Of a stretch of DNA of 37,078 nucleotides, positions 1-8,015 are shown one piece after another (position 1 is the stretch's first letter; the number at the start of each line of letters is the position of its first letter). Below the pieces are notes generated by a model, which worked only from the letters and a program-made list of their open reading frames with translations, did not search any database and was not told the origin of the DNA. This DNA comes from CAYGAW01 sp964347945 (GTDB taxonomy: Bacteria; Chloroflexota; Anaerolineae; UBA7937; B3-Chlor), in NCBI GenBank assembly GCA_964347945.1, contig CAYGAW010000025.1, positions 1 through 37,078 on the forward strand, written 5' to 3'. The position numbers and the translations under genes were made by a program.

Positions 1-391
1 CTCCGAACCCCTTCAGCAGCGCTATGGTCACGAGAAGCACGATGACCCAGGCAATCGTCACCGCGCGCCTAGCCCGCGCGATGTTCAATCTCCACACTAC
101 TAGCGTGACCATCGCCATCACCACGAATAGGCCGACGCTGGCCCAGACACGCCACACCTCCGAGTAGGGGTATCTTCCGATCATGAAGACCTTGATGTTG
201 GTCGTGACCACGCCCCATTTGGCACTGGTCAAAGCCCACTTGGTAACCCCATACAGCACTCCCGAGATGAACGCCAGCGACCCCAACGTCAGCAGGCCGT
301 CGTACCAGGTGCTGAAAAGGTTCTTCTTGAGCCAGCCCAATACCCCGACTTCGGTGCGCGGCGGCTTCATGACTTCAGACACAGTCGTCAT
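1..391 (-). CDS. Polar amino-acid ABC transporter permease, AapM-like (partial, 3' end beyond window)
   Basis: This is the N-terminal 130 residues of an inner-membrane permease, and the frame stays open to the window edge. The start ATG (389-391) lies one base after the TGA of the upstream permease (393-395), so translation is probably coupled. The visible part has a short cytoplasmic head (MTTVSEVMKPPRTEVG), then hydrophobic segments at about residues 32-48, 85-100 and 111-128. The long N-terminal extension ahead of the conserved permease core matches the AapM/YhdY branch of the general L-amino-acid importers rather than short HisM-type permeases. With the adjacent AapQ-like permease it would form the membrane heterodimer; the ATPase is expected further left, outside the window. 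The family call rests mainly on gene order, because the EAA loop is not visible. Confidence 0.75.
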   Translation of the reverse strand, partial: MTTVSEVMKPPRTEVGVLGWLKKNLFSTWYDGLLTLGSLAFISGVLYGVTKWALTSAKWGVVTTNIKVFMIGRYPYSEVWRVWASVGLFVVMAMVTLVVWRLNIARARRAVTIAWVIVLLVTIALLKGFG

Positions 392-392
392 C

Positions 393-1559
393 TCATCTCT
401 CCGCCAGAGCCAGTCTGCGGTTGACATAATTCATCAACATAGAGATAGTCAGACTCATGGACAGATAAGCTGCCATGACCATCAGAAAGACCTCAACTAC
501 CCGACCGGACTGAAACAACATCGTGTTGGAAACGGCGTACAGGTCGAGGAAGGCGATGCCGATGGCCAAACTGGAGTTCTTGGTGAGATTCAGATACTGA
601 CTGATCAGGGGCGGGATGATGATACGCAAGGCTTGTGGGAGAATGACCAACTGGAGGATCTGCATCTCCGTGAAGCCCTGAGCTCGCGCCGCTTCCGTCT
701 GTCCCCGGGGCACGGCCAGGATCCCGGCACGAACGACCTCGGCGATGAAGGCAGCGGTGTATATCACCAGACCGATCAAGATAGCAGCGAACTCCGGTGA
801 GAGAGTGGTGCCCCCCACGACCTTGAGGCCCTCCACGGCGGGTCTGTCAAGATAAAGAGGGTTTCCTGGTACCAGGAACCAGCTTACCAGAGGCACTGCC
901 AGTGCAATGAAGGTCCACGGCAGGCGTGATGCAGGCCGTCGGGTGCGTCGTTCAAGTAATACACGCCAGCCATAGACGCCGAGTGCTACGATGACTGCGC
1001 CGATGAGGAAAGGCAGCCAATAGGCAAAAGACCCGGTCGGCCGGGGCCAGGTGAGATTGACGCCGCGAATGCTTATCAGGATCGGACCCGGCAGTACGAT
1101 ACGGTCCTGGAGGGACGGGAGTTTCAATATGACAGCGAAATAGAGGAAGAACAGCTGTACCAACACCGGCGTATTGCGGATGATCTCAATATACACGCCG
1201 GCGATGTTGCTGATCAGCCAGTTAGTGGATAACCGGGCGACACCGGTTATTGTGCCCAATATTGTGGCCAGAATGATTCCGACGACCGCGACCTTTAGGG
1301 TGTTCGAGACCCCGACTAGGAAAGCCTTCCAATAGGGATCAATGGGGCTGAAGGCCATCCCCTCAGCGAGGTCGAAACTGGCTTCCTCGCGCAGGAACCT
1401 AAAGGAGAAAGTCAATCCCCGGCCCCTATAGTTGCCGAGGCACCATGCCACGAAAAGCACCACCGCGATGGCGAACACAGCCTGGCCCAGCGCTCTGAGG
1501 AACCGTTCATCGCGCAGGACGCGCAGGCTCCGCTCGCGAGCGCCTGCTATCGCTGACAT
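393..1559 (-). CDS. Polar amino-acid ABC transporter permease, AapQ-like
   Basis: This 388-residue inner-membrane permease belongs to the general L-amino-acid ABC importer family. A first hydrophobic segment lies near residues 26-42. The permease core begins near residue 80 (WKAFLVGVSNTLKVAVVGI), a typical HisM/GlnP start. The cytoplasmic EAA loop that docks on the ATPase is visible near residues 290-315 (EAARAQGFTEMQILQLVILPQ). The extra segment of about 90 residues between the core halves (around residues 155-250, with more hydrophobic stretches) is characteristic of AapQ/YhdX and makes the protein longer than a GlnP-type permease. The gene lies between the binding-lipoprotein gene and a second permease in the usual order. 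A 13-bp stem hairpin sits in the 72-bp gap upstream. The substrate is a polar L-amino acid by family; which one cannot be read from the sequence. Confidence 0.88.
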   Translation of the reverse strand: MSAIAGARERSLRVLRDERFLRALGQAVFAIAVVLFVAWCLGNYRGRGLTFSFRFLREEASFDLAEGMAFSPIDPYWKAFLVGVSNTLKVAVVGIILATILGTITGVARLSTNWLISNIAGVYIEIIRNTPVLVQLFFLYFAVILKLPSLQDRIVLPGPILISIRGVNLTWPRPTGSFAYWLPFLIGAVIVALGVYGWRVLLERRTRRPASRLPWTFIALAVPLVSWFLVPGNPLYLDRPAVEGLKVVGGTTLSPEFAAILIGLVIYTAAFIAEVVRAGILAVPRGQTEAARAQGFTEMQILQLVILPQALRIIIPPLISQYLNLTKNSSLAIGIAFLDLYAVSNTMLFQSGRVVEVFLMVMAAYLSMSLTISMLMNYVNRRLALAER

Positions 1560-1579
1560 ACAGTTTCACCTCTCAGGAA

Positions 1580-1610
1580 AGTGCAGCCCGACATGGCGTC
1601 GGGCTGCACT
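1580..1610 (-). promoter_or_regulatory. Perfect 13-bp hairpin between binding-protein and permease genes
   Basis: Arms 1580-1592 (AGTGCAGCCCGAC) and 1598-1610 are exact reverse complements with a 5-nt loop. No T-tract follows on the minus strand, so this is not a standard intrinsic terminator. In this position, such hairpins are known to stabilise the upstream mRNA or limit readthrough so that the binding protein is made in excess of the permeases. Confidence 0.7.
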
Positions 1611-1631
1611 CAGTGGCACAGGAGCAGGGTC

Positions 1632-2690
1632 CTACCGAACGGCCATGGCGTAGATGAGCCCACCGTTGGTCCACAGCTCATTCGGGCCCCTCGGGATGTT
1701 GAGGCCAGCAGGCCCCAGCCACCGCACGTAGACCTCACCGTAGTTGCCAACCGCCCTGATCACCTGGACCATCCAGTCGTTGGGGATGCCCAAGGAGCTA
1801 CCCAACTCGCCTTCGACGCCCAGCAGCCTCCTGATGGTTGGGTCGTCGCTTTGCAGCATCTCGTCAAGGTTCACGGAGCTGACTCCGGATTCCTCCGCCT
1901 GGATCATGCCCCACACGACCCACCGCACGACATCGTTCCACTTGTCGTCGCCGTGAGCCGTCAAAGGTCCCAGAGGTTCCTTCGACATCGTCACGTCGAG
2001 GATGACGTGATCGTCGGGACGCTCCATGGCCGAACGCAGAGCTGCCAATTGTGACTTGTCGGAAGTCTGGGCGTCACACCGTCCCTCCTCGTAGGCTGTC
2101 GCCGTATCCTGGGTCTTCTCGAAGAGAAGCGGGGTGTAGTCCAGGCCACGCGAACGGAAGGCGTCGGCCAGGTTCATCTCCGTGGTGGTGCCCGTGGTGG
2201 AGCAAACAGTGGCTCCCTCCATGTCTTCGAAGGTCCTCCATCCGCTGGCTTCCGGCACCATCATACCCTGGCCATCGTAGAAGGTCACCGCCGCCCAGTC
2301 CACCTCGTTTGCGGTGTCCCGAGTGAGCGTCCACGTGGTGTTGCGGATGAGGACGTCGATCTCACCCGTCTGTAGGGCGGGGAGACGCTCGGCAGCGGTC
2401 AAGGGTCGGTACTCCACTGCGTTGGCATCGCCGAAGACAGCAGCGGCAATGGCCTTGCAGAAATCAACGTCGAACCCCTCGAACTCACCCGCCGGATTGA
2501 GATATCCAAAGCCCGGAAGTTCGGCGTTGCATCCACAGATGATCTTTCCACGGTCCAGGATGGTCTGGAAGCGCGCTCCCATCACTACAGGCGGTGCTTC
2601 CTCCTCCTCAGGCGGCGCGGCGGGTGCACAGGCCGCTAGCAGGGTTCCCAAGATCAGAAGACTGACGATTATCCAAGTTATCGCTCTCAC
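1632..2690 (-). CDS. Amino-acid ABC transporter substrate-binding lipoprotein, AapJ-like
   Basis: This 352-residue extracytoplasmic receptor feeds the two permeases downstream. It starts at GTG (2688-2690) with a strong AAGGAGG 7 bases upstream. The N terminus is a type II signal (MRAITWIIVSLLILGTLLAAC) with lipobox L-A-A-C, so the mature protein is lipid-anchored. A short Pro/Glu-rich linker follows (APAAPPEEEEAPP). The solute-binding domain (SBP family 3) has the usual elements: GKIICGCNAELPGFGY, then GEFEGFDVDFCKAIAAAVFGD, and later EVDWAAVTFYDGQGMMVP. These match the AapJ/BztA type, in which the receptor binds a range of polar L-amino acids. It is the first gene of the operon, after a leader of about 165 nt with a tandem repeat and its own promoter. 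LspA, encoded at 17820-18362 in this window, would process it. Confidence 0.9.
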   Translation of the reverse strand: MRAITWIIVSLLILGTLLAACAPAAPPEEEEAPPVVMGARFQTILDRGKIICGCNAELPGFGYLNPAGEFEGFDVDFCKAIAAAVFGDANAVEYRPLTAAERLPALQTGEIDVLIRNTTWTLTRDTANEVDWAAVTFYDGQGMMVPEASGWRTFEDMEGATVCSTTGTTTEMNLADAFRSRGLDYTPLLFEKTQDTATAYEEGRCDAQTSDKSQLAALRSAMERPDDHVILDVTMSKEPLGPLTAHGDDKWNDVVRWVVWGMIQAEESGVSSVNLDEMLQSDDPTIRRLLGVEGELGSSLGIPNDWMVQVIRAVGNYGEVYVRWLGPAGLNIPRGPNELWTNGGLIYAMAVR

Positions 2691-2707
2691 AGTGTTCCTC
2701 CTTCCTT

Positions 2708-2735
2708 AGCTTGTGCACTAGAGCTTGTGCACTAG
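2708..2735. repeat. Tandem 14-bp repeat in the amino-acid importer leader
   Basis: AGCTTGTGCACTAG occurs at 2708-2721 and again, exactly, at 2722-2735. Each unit contains GTGCAC inside an imperfect 12-bp palindrome (CTTGTGCACTAG, one mismatched pair). The pair ends only a few bases upstream of the Shine-Dalgarno sequence of the binding-protein gene and well downstream of the predicted promoter. It could be a two-site operator or an RNA element; no family is recognised. Confidence 0.6.
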
Positions 2736-2863
2736 CTTCCTCACCGCGAACGGACACCTAACTCGTGCTGTTGGCCCTCACCTCCTTTCCGACAACTCCA
2801 CAACGGGCCATCCCGCAAATCACACGCAACATCGCTGTCACTTCCCAAGGGCAGTCCGCACGG

Positions 2864-2892
2864 ATTATACCACGATTGGCACATGCTGGCAA
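2864..2892 (-). promoter_or_regulatory. Sigma-70-type promoter of the amino-acid importer operon
   Basis: Reading the minus strand, -35 TTGCCA (2887-2892), a 17-bp spacer, and a perfect -10 TATAAT (2864-2869). The predicted transcript starts near 2857, giving a leader of about 165 nt before the GTG at 2690. Confidence 0.7.
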
Positions 2893-2910
2893 CCGACGCC
2901 AATCACATCG

Positions 2911-3447
2911 TCAGTCGCAGTGGCATGAGCTTCCGTGCAGCGGTACGGCGTGGGATCCTCCGTCACCGTGCACTGCCAACTTTCCTGGAGGCACCCTGGA
3001 GATCCAGCTCGTGAGGCCGACGGCGCTCAATTGGGTCCGAAAGGCCGTGAGAGAGGGCAGGGCTCCGAATAGGAAGAGGTGGGCAGCACAGCCGCAATCG
3101 GAGGAGCCGAATCGTGGCACTGGTAAGGTCGCTCCGGTCAGGTGAAGCAGGGCTTCCGCCCACCGACATTCGAGTCTCTCAAAGGAGGATGCCCGCCAGA
3201 TCTCTGTGATAGTTGCCACCTGCAGCAGATAGTCAACATGCCAGCGGGGGCGCTTTCTCGCGCGCAGATGGCGGGCCAAGCGGGCCTGCAAGCCTCCTGG
3301 TCCCCTGGCGCTGCCAACGTAGCAATAGTAGCCAGCAGGGAAGTCGAAATCGCCCAACCGTCCGATGCTCAGTGTAGTTTCGTGGTCGAGGTGGGCGAAT
3401 AGTATGTAGGTCCCAACTGGCGCCGCGTGTGTTCCGGGTTTGACCAT
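2911..3447 (-). CDS. GIY-YIG-like DUF123 (Uri superfamily) protein
   Basis: This is a 178-residue cytoplasmic protein. GTYILFAHLDHE followed by GDFDFPAGYYCYVGSARGPGGLQARLARHLR is the hallmark of DUF123, a GIY-YIG nuclease relative found in archaea and some bacteria. The second motif half (YYCYVGSA) stands for the YIG strand, and Arg/His residues follow in R-L-A-R-H. Then come RPRWHVDYLLQ and a late Cys/His cluster (GSSDCGCAAHLF) typical of the family. A DNA- or RNA-cleaving role is suggested by fold only. An upstream in-frame ATG at 3480 is rejected because it falls inside the -10 box (3479-3484). The ATG at 3447 has GGAGG 11 bases upstream. The gene is divergent from the EF-G-like gene. The last ~40 residues, after ISRVPPGK, are not recognised. 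Confidence 0.8.
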   Translation of the reverse strand: MVKPGTHAAPVGTYILFAHLDHETTLSIGRLGDFDFPAGYYCYVGSARGPGGLQARLARHLRARKRPRWHVDYLLQVATITEIWRASSFERLECRWAEALLHLTGATLPVPRFGSSDCGCAAHLFLFGALPSLTAFRTQLSAVGLTSWISRVPPGKLAVHGDGGSHAVPLHGSSCHCD

Positions 3448-3478
3448 GATGGATACCGCCTCCGGCAAGGAACAACAC

Positions 3479-3484
3479 ATTATA
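3479..3484 (-). promoter_or_regulatory. -10 box of the DUF123 gene
   Basis: A perfect TATAAT on the minus strand. The best upstream -35-like hexamer (TTGTCA) is only 14 bp away and overlaps the opposite promoter, so only the -10 is convincing. It overlaps the ATG at 3480 and so excludes that start. Confidence 0.5.
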
Positions 3485-3497
3485 ACACAAAATCACG

Positions 3498-3526
3498 TTG
3501 ACAACTCCGCCGAACTGCCTTAGAAT
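3498..3526 (+). promoter_or_regulatory. Sigma-70-type promoter of the EF-G-like gene
   Basis: Consensus -35 TTGACA (3498-3503), 17-bp spacer, -10 TAGAAT (3521-3526). The leader is about 35 nt. Confidence 0.75.
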
Positions 3527-3568
3527 TCTTATAGATGCGTCCCCGTACGGACATGGAGGATTGTGCGT

Positions 3569-5641
3569 GTGAAGAACTACAAGGCGGAGCAGCTCAGGAA
3601 CCTTGTTCTCTTGTCTCACGGCGGAGCGGGTAAGACCTCATTGACCGAGGCCATGCTCTACGACAGCGGCGGTGTCAGCCGCCTGGGCAAGGTCGAGGAC
3701 GGGACCACAGCTGCCGACTATGACCCTGAGGAGATACGACGGAAGATCTCGGTCAACACCGCTGTCATCCCATGTGAGTGGCGTGAGCAGAAGATCAACG
3801 TGCTTGATACTCCTGGATACGCCGATTTCGTGGGGGAGGTGAAAGGGGCTCTGAGGGCGGCCGACGGAGCGATCATTGTCCTCGATGCGGTATCTGGCGT
3901 GGAGGTGGGCACGGAGTTGGTGTGGGGCTACGCCGACGAGGTAGGCCTGCCCCGTATGCTGTTCGTCAACAAGATGGACAGGGAGAACGCCGATTTCGGC
4001 CGGGCTCTCAGTCAAGCCAAGGAGATCTTGGACCGAAGCATTATCCCTTTCCAGCTGCCCATTGGTGCTCAGGAAGCCTTCGAAGGCGTGGTGGACCTGG
4101 TGAGCATGAAGGCCTACCGTGGTGACAAGGCCGAGGAGGGAGACATACCAGATGAGCTGCGTGCCGAAGCGGAGTCATATCACCTAGAGTTGATCGAGGC
4201 CGCAGCGGAAACGGACGATGCGTTGCTGGAGAAGTATTTCGAAGAAGAAACGCTGACAGACGAAGAAATCCGCCAGGGTCTGACTGCGGGCATCAGGAAT
4301 CGAGGCATTGTGCCTGTCTTCTGCGGTTCAGCTCTCGAGAACATCGGAGTGTGGCCTTTGATGGATGCCGTCGTCGAGTACCTACCGTCCCCTGCGGACT
4401 CAGCTGGGGTTCGAGCCACGAACGCGGCTACGGGTGAGGAGGAGGTGCTCGAGCCTGTTGCGCACGCGCCTCTGGCTGCTTTGGTGTTCAAGACTCTGGC
4501 GGACCCCTACGTCGGAAAGCTGACTTATTTCCGTGTCTTCTCCGGTGCGATGGAGTCTGACTCGCGGGTCTTCAACTCCAGCAAGGGCGAAGAGGAAAGA
4601 GTGGGACAGTTGTTCTTCTTGAAGGGTAAGGAGCAGGCACCGGTAGATAAGATACCCGCCGGAGATATCGGTGCGGTGGCCAAGCTCCAGGAGACGACGA
4701 CGGGAGATACACTATGTGACAAGGACCATCCCGTCACCTTGGCGCCCGTCAACTTCCCCCATCCCATTTTCTCGGCGGCGATTACACCCAGGACCAAGGC
4801 GGACATGGACAAACTCGGAACTGCCCTGTCTCGCCTGACAGAGGAGGATCCCACTCTGCGCGTGGAGCGCGAGGCCAGCACCAGGGAGACAGTTCTCTCC
4901 GGAATGGGAGAATCACACATAGACATCGCTGCCCGCCGATTGGACTCCAAGTTCGGGGTGGAAATAGTCACTTCGGTACCGAAGGTGCCCTACAGGGAGA
5001 CTGTTACCAGGGTTGCCACCTCTCAGTACAGGCACAAGAAGCAAACCGGTGGAGCCGGACAGTTCGCTGAGGTCTGGCTGCGGGTCGAACCCTTGCCACG
5101 AGGAACTGCCTTTGAGTACGAGAGCGAGGTGCGAGAAGGCCACATCTCAAAGAGCTTCATACCATCCATCGAGAAGGGCATCAAGCAGGTGTTGGTACAG
5201 GGGGTGATGGCAGGTTATCCGGTGGTGGACGTGAAGGCGGTCGTCTACGACGGCAAAGAGCATCCCGTCGATTCCAAGGACATTGCCTTCCAGATAGCTG
5301 GCCGAGAGGCCTTCAAGGAGGCCGTCCGGGATGCAGGGCCCGTGATCCTGGAGCCGATAATGATGTTCGCAATCACCGTTCCTGAGGCAAACATGGGTGA
5401 CGTGCTTGGGGATCTCAACACCAAGCGAGCTAGAGTGGTGGGTACAGAGCAGAAGGGCGACAAGAGCGTCATCACTGCCCAGGCGCCCCTGGCAGAGATG
5501 CAGAACTACGCGACTGATCTCCGGTCCATGACTCAGGGACGGGGAATCTTCAGCATGGAATTCCTGCGCTACGAGGAAGTCCCGAAGCACCTGGCCGACG
5601 AGATCATCGCCAGAGCGCAGGTGGAAGAGGAGAAGGACTAG
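3569..5641 (+). CDS. Elongation factor G-like translational GTPase (EF-G2 type)
   Basis: This 690-residue protein has the full EF-G layout: GTPase domain, domain II, and domains III-V. Seen motifs are G1 SHGGAGKTSL (near residue 16), G3 DTPGYADF, G4 NKMDRE, and G5-like CGSALENIG. The switch-I region reads RRKISVNTAV instead of the RGITI of canonical EF-G. Together with G1 HGGAGKT, this places it in the EF-G2/FusA-like paralogue group, whose members bind ribosomes and GTP but need not be the main translocase. Late in domain III-IV it has GMGESHIDIA and, further on, TGGAGQFAEVWLRVEP. GTG at 3569 is chosen because GGAGG (3555-3559) is 9 bases away; GTG at 3563 would be only 3 bases from it. It is a single-gene unit. 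It is not in an rpsL/rpsG/tuf context, which supports paralogue status. Confidence 0.88.
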   Translation: MKNYKAEQLRNLVLLSHGGAGKTSLTEAMLYDSGGVSRLGKVEDGTTAADYDPEEIRRKISVNTAVIPCEWREQKINVLDTPGYADFVGEVKGALRAADGAIIVLDAVSGVEVGTELVWGYADEVGLPRMLFVNKMDRENADFGRALSQAKEILDRSIIPFQLPIGAQEAFEGVVDLVSMKAYRGDKAEEGDIPDELRAEAESYHLELIEAAAETDDALLEKYFEEETLTDEEIRQGLTAGIRNRGIVPVFCGSALENIGVWPLMDAVVEYLPSPADSAGVRATNAATGEEEVLEPVAHAPLAALVFKTLADPYVGKLTYFRVFSGAMESDSRVFNSSKGEEERVGQLFFLKGKEQAPVDKIPAGDIGAVAKLQETTTGDTLCDKDHPVTLAPVNFPHPIFSAAITPRTKADMDKLGTALSRLTEEDPTLRVEREASTRETVLSGMGESHIDIAARRLDSKFGVEIVTSVPKVPYRETVTRVATSQYRHKKQTGGAGQFAEVWLRVEPLPRGTAFEYESEVREGHISKSFIPSIEKGIKQVLVQGVMAGYPVVDVKAVVYDGKEHPVDSKDIAFQIAGREAFKEAVRDAGPVILEPIMMFAITVPEANMGDVLGDLNTKRARVVGTEQKGDKSVITAQAPLAEMQNYATDLRSMTQGRGIFSMEFLRYEEVPKHLADEIIARAQVEEEKD

Positions 5642-5697
5642 CTCCGGGGCATTACTGCCCTCCACCATTGCAGGGCGCAGTACTCAAGAGTGGTAGC

Positions 5698-6255
5698 TCA
5701 CTGGGCGCGTGTGAGCATATTCAAAGGGATCTGTACCAGGCGACGTAGCGTCCTCTCCTTGATCCCCGGGGCCTCGGCGGTGGCCAGACTCAGGTCATAG
5801 AAGTGCAGGGCCTCGAACCACCGCGCTTGCCCCAAGTGGATGCGGCTTATGGCCCGGAGGGTGGCGGATTCCATGCCCTGCTCTCCCGACTCGTCAAACA
5901 GGTCAGCAGCCGTCCTTAGATTCTCGACAGCTTTCTGTTTGTCGCCCTGGTGGCGATACATGGTGCCGAGATTGCCCAGGGTTTGCGCCTCGCCCTTCTT
6001 GTCTTCCAGCGATTCGAATATCGACCTGGCTTTGCCGAACGCCTCGGCTGCCTCATCCCAGCGCCCCTCTTGGGTGTGCACTGCTCCCAGGTTGTTCAGC
6101 ATCTCGCCCTGACCCTTCCGGTCGTCCAGCTCAACGTAGAGGGCGTGAGCCTCCTCGAAGACTTCTGCAGCTTCTTCGTACTCGCCGAAACGGAACAGCT
6201 TGATCCCTTGCTCTTTCAGCGAATCTGCCTTCGTTGACTTGTCTTCCCTTTCCAT
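5698..6255 (-). CDS. TPR-repeat protein
   Basis: This 185-residue soluble protein is built almost wholly of tetratricopeptide repeats, at about residues 10-42 (LKEQGIKLFRFGEYEEAAEV), 49-82 (LNNLGAVHTQEGRWDEAAEA), 89-122 (LGNLGTMYRHQGDKQKAVEN) and a degenerate fourth at 129-160. The central two have the Rap/kinesin-light-chain style alternation of L-x-N-L-G and A-x-x-x. No signal peptide or catalytic motif is visible, so it is likely a protein-binding scaffold. It is the last gene of the minus-strand operon after the XRE regulator and the histidine kinase, with an 86-bp gap to the kinase. Its partner may therefore be one of those two proteins, which is inference from position. The gene is convergent with the EF-G-like gene; the 56-bp gap between them shows only weak inverted repeats. 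Confidence 0.85.
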   Translation of the reverse strand: MEREDKSTKADSLKEQGIKLFRFGEYEEAAEVFEEAHALYVELDDRKGQGEMLNNLGAVHTQEGRWDEAAEAFGKARSIFESLEDKKGEAQTLGNLGTMYRHQGDKQKAVENLRTAADLFDESGEQGMESATLRAISRIHLGQARWFEALHFYDLSLATAEAPGIKERTLRRLVQIPLNMLTRAQ

Positions 6256-6341
6256 GGAATCTCCTCCTCAGGGGATTGCACCGTGTCGGAATCTACTGAC
6301 AATCCAGGGACTGAGTCGACACGTGGTTCGAGACGCGAGTC

Positions 6342-8015
6342 TCACGACTGGTCTGTTTGCTCGCGTGCGGGGAGTTTGAGGACGATCTCGGTACCCCCAT
6401 GCGGTCTGGATTGGATGGTGAGATCAGCCTCTATGAGTTCGGCTCTCTCTTGCATGCTGACCAGCCCCAGGTGACCACCTTGATCGGCGTTGTTCCGCGT
6501 GGCCTCAGGATCGAAACCACTGCCATCGTCTTCGACGGTAATTCGCAAGTAGTCTTCGTCCTGTGCGAAGTTCAGCCAGATGTTCTCGGCGTTGGCATGC
6601 TTTCTAGCATTGTTGATGGCTTCTTGAAGGATTATGAAAGCCGTGGCTTCGACCTCCTCGCCTAGTCTTCCGTCGAAGCCGCCGTCGTCGAAATGGAAGA
6701 TGGGTGGTCCTTCTCCCTGTAGTTGTTCGATGTATGCCTCGATGGCTGGCACGAGGCCCTGGGTTTCTAGAACAATGGGACGCAACTCAAACAGCAGGAT
6801 GCGCGCCTCCCGCGAGGCCTGTAGGACCGTCTCTTGAATGCGCTCGAGCTCCTCCAGGGCTGCATCCGGTTGGTGCTCCAGGAGTCGCTTGACGTAGTCA
6901 AGGCTCATAGCGGTGGAAGAGAGCCTTTGGAGTGTGGTGTCGTGCAGGTCGCGAGCCAACTCGCGCCGCGCTTCCTCCTGGACGCGAATGATCTTGTCTC
7001 TCTCCTCGCGGAGACTCCGGTACAGGCGTGCGTTCTCGATTGCGATGGCTGCCTGTGCAGCTAAGGTGCTGAGCAATCGCAGGTCGGCCTCGTTGAAACC
7101 CTCGTCGGACATCTTGTTGAGAGCCTCAAGGACACCGATGGTTCGCTCCTTGATCTGCAGTGGAACACAGATGACGGACTGGGTCAGGAAGCCGGTGCGG
7201 GTGTCTGCTCCTCTGTCAAAGCGCTCATCTTGGGCGGCATCGTTCACGATAGCGGGCTCACCGTGAACGGCGACCCAACCGGCTATTCCTTGATCTATGG
7301 ACATCCGATAGCTGCGCAGGATCTCCCGCTTCTCGCCGTGGAGAGTATCGAAGACCAGTTCGTTGGTCTCCTCGTCGATCAGCATCAGCGTGGAAGCCTG
7401 GGCATTCAGTGTCTTGGTCGCCAGTTCCATCGTGTTGTCCAATACCTCTCTGAGGTCCAGGGTCGAAGTAAGAGCCTGGCTGGTCTGGTGCAGGAAGCTC
7501 AGTTGCAACAAACTATCCCGGGTGACAGTGAGCTGTTCGACCATCCTCGCCAAGTTTCCTATGGTCCTGGCGCACCACGTCAGCACGCGCCGCTGAGACA
7601 TGGTGAGTGTGTGGCCAGGCGAAAACACAAGAGTGAGGCAACCCGTGACCTTGTCATCGTGGAGGAGCGGCGTGTTCACCAGCAGGTGCTGAGTAGCGTC
7701 CACGACTTGGGAGGAGAGCGGCAGGGTTCCTCCGTCTTCGATCTGCGAGGAGAGGGTGCGCAACCTGTCTTGAAGACCATCTTCCCAGACCGAAATCTGT
7801 CTTTCGATCTCCAGCGACAGGTCTCCTTCCCTCGCCAGTCTCGGCTGATCGGTGACAAGCAGGAGGGAGCCCGCCTGGGCGTTCGTCACTTGGATCGCCT
7901 CGTGTAGGGCAGAGGGGAGAAGCTGCTCGATATCTCTCTGGCTGGTGAGCTTGGCCATGGCATCAAGGAAAGGCTGCCCTTGGTCAGAGGCACCAGCAGA
8001 ACTGGGGACACTCAT
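6342..8015 (-). CDS. GAF-domain sensor histidine kinase, NarL/DesK (HisKA_3) type
   Basis: This is a 557-residue cytoplasmic kinase with no membrane segment. A divergent GAF-like region spans about 10-160. A clear second GAF domain spans about 180-330, with DQGIAGWVAVHGEPAIVND near 241-259 and VICVPLQIKERTIGVLEALN near 281-300. A short coiled linker leads to the HisKA_3 dimerisation domain with phospho-acceptor His358 in RELARDLHD. The ATPase domain has N box EAINNARKHA (465-474), G1 VEDDGSGF (494-501) and GGHLGLVSMQERAE (513-526). Kinases of this type normally pair with a LuxR/NarL response regulator; none is encoded nearby. The start ATG overlaps the XRE stop as ATGA (8012-8015), so the two are translationally coupled. 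The signal could be a cytoplasmic ligand or redox state sensed by GAF; the sequence does not say which. Confidence 0.92.
   Translation of the reverse strand: MSVPSSAGASDQGQPFLDAMAKLTSQRDIEQLLPSALHEAIQVTNAQAGSLLLVTDQPRLAREGDLSLEIERQISVWEDGLQDRLRTLSSQIEDGGTLPLSSQVVDATQHLLVNTPLLHDDKVTGCLTLVFSPGHTLTMSQRRVLTWCARTIGNLARMVEQLTVTRDSLLQLSFLHQTSQALTSTLDLREVLDNTMELATKTLNAQASTLMLIDEETNELVFDTLHGEKREILRSYRMSIDQGIAGWVAVHGEPAIVNDAAQDERFDRGADTRTGFLTQSVICVPLQIKERTIGVLEALNKMSDEGFNEADLRLLSTLAAQAAIAIENARLYRSLREERDKIIRVQEEARRELARDLHDTTLQRLSSTAMSLDYVKRLLEHQPDAALEELERIQETVLQASREARILLFELRPIVLETQGLVPAIEAYIEQLQGEGPPIFHFDDGGFDGRLGEEVEATAFIILQEAINNARKHANAENIWLNFAQDEDYLRITVEDDGSGFDPEATRNNADQGGHLGLVSMQERAELIEADLTIQSRPHGGTEIVLKLPAREQTDQS

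Noticed and set aside
2755..2800. Possible leader peptide behind AAAGGAGGTGAG in the amino-acid importer leader (minus strand)
   Set aside because: The only start, GTG, lies within the Shine-Dalgarno sequence itself and gives just seven codons; not enough to call.
3448..3480. Upstream ATG at 3480 for the DUF123 gene
   Set aside because: It lies inside a perfect -10 box and has no Shine-Dalgarno; ATG 3447 has GGAGG.
5642..5697. Terminator between the EF-G-like and TPR genes
   Set aside because: Only 4-5 bp stems (GCCCT/AGGGC) with no T-tract on either strand.
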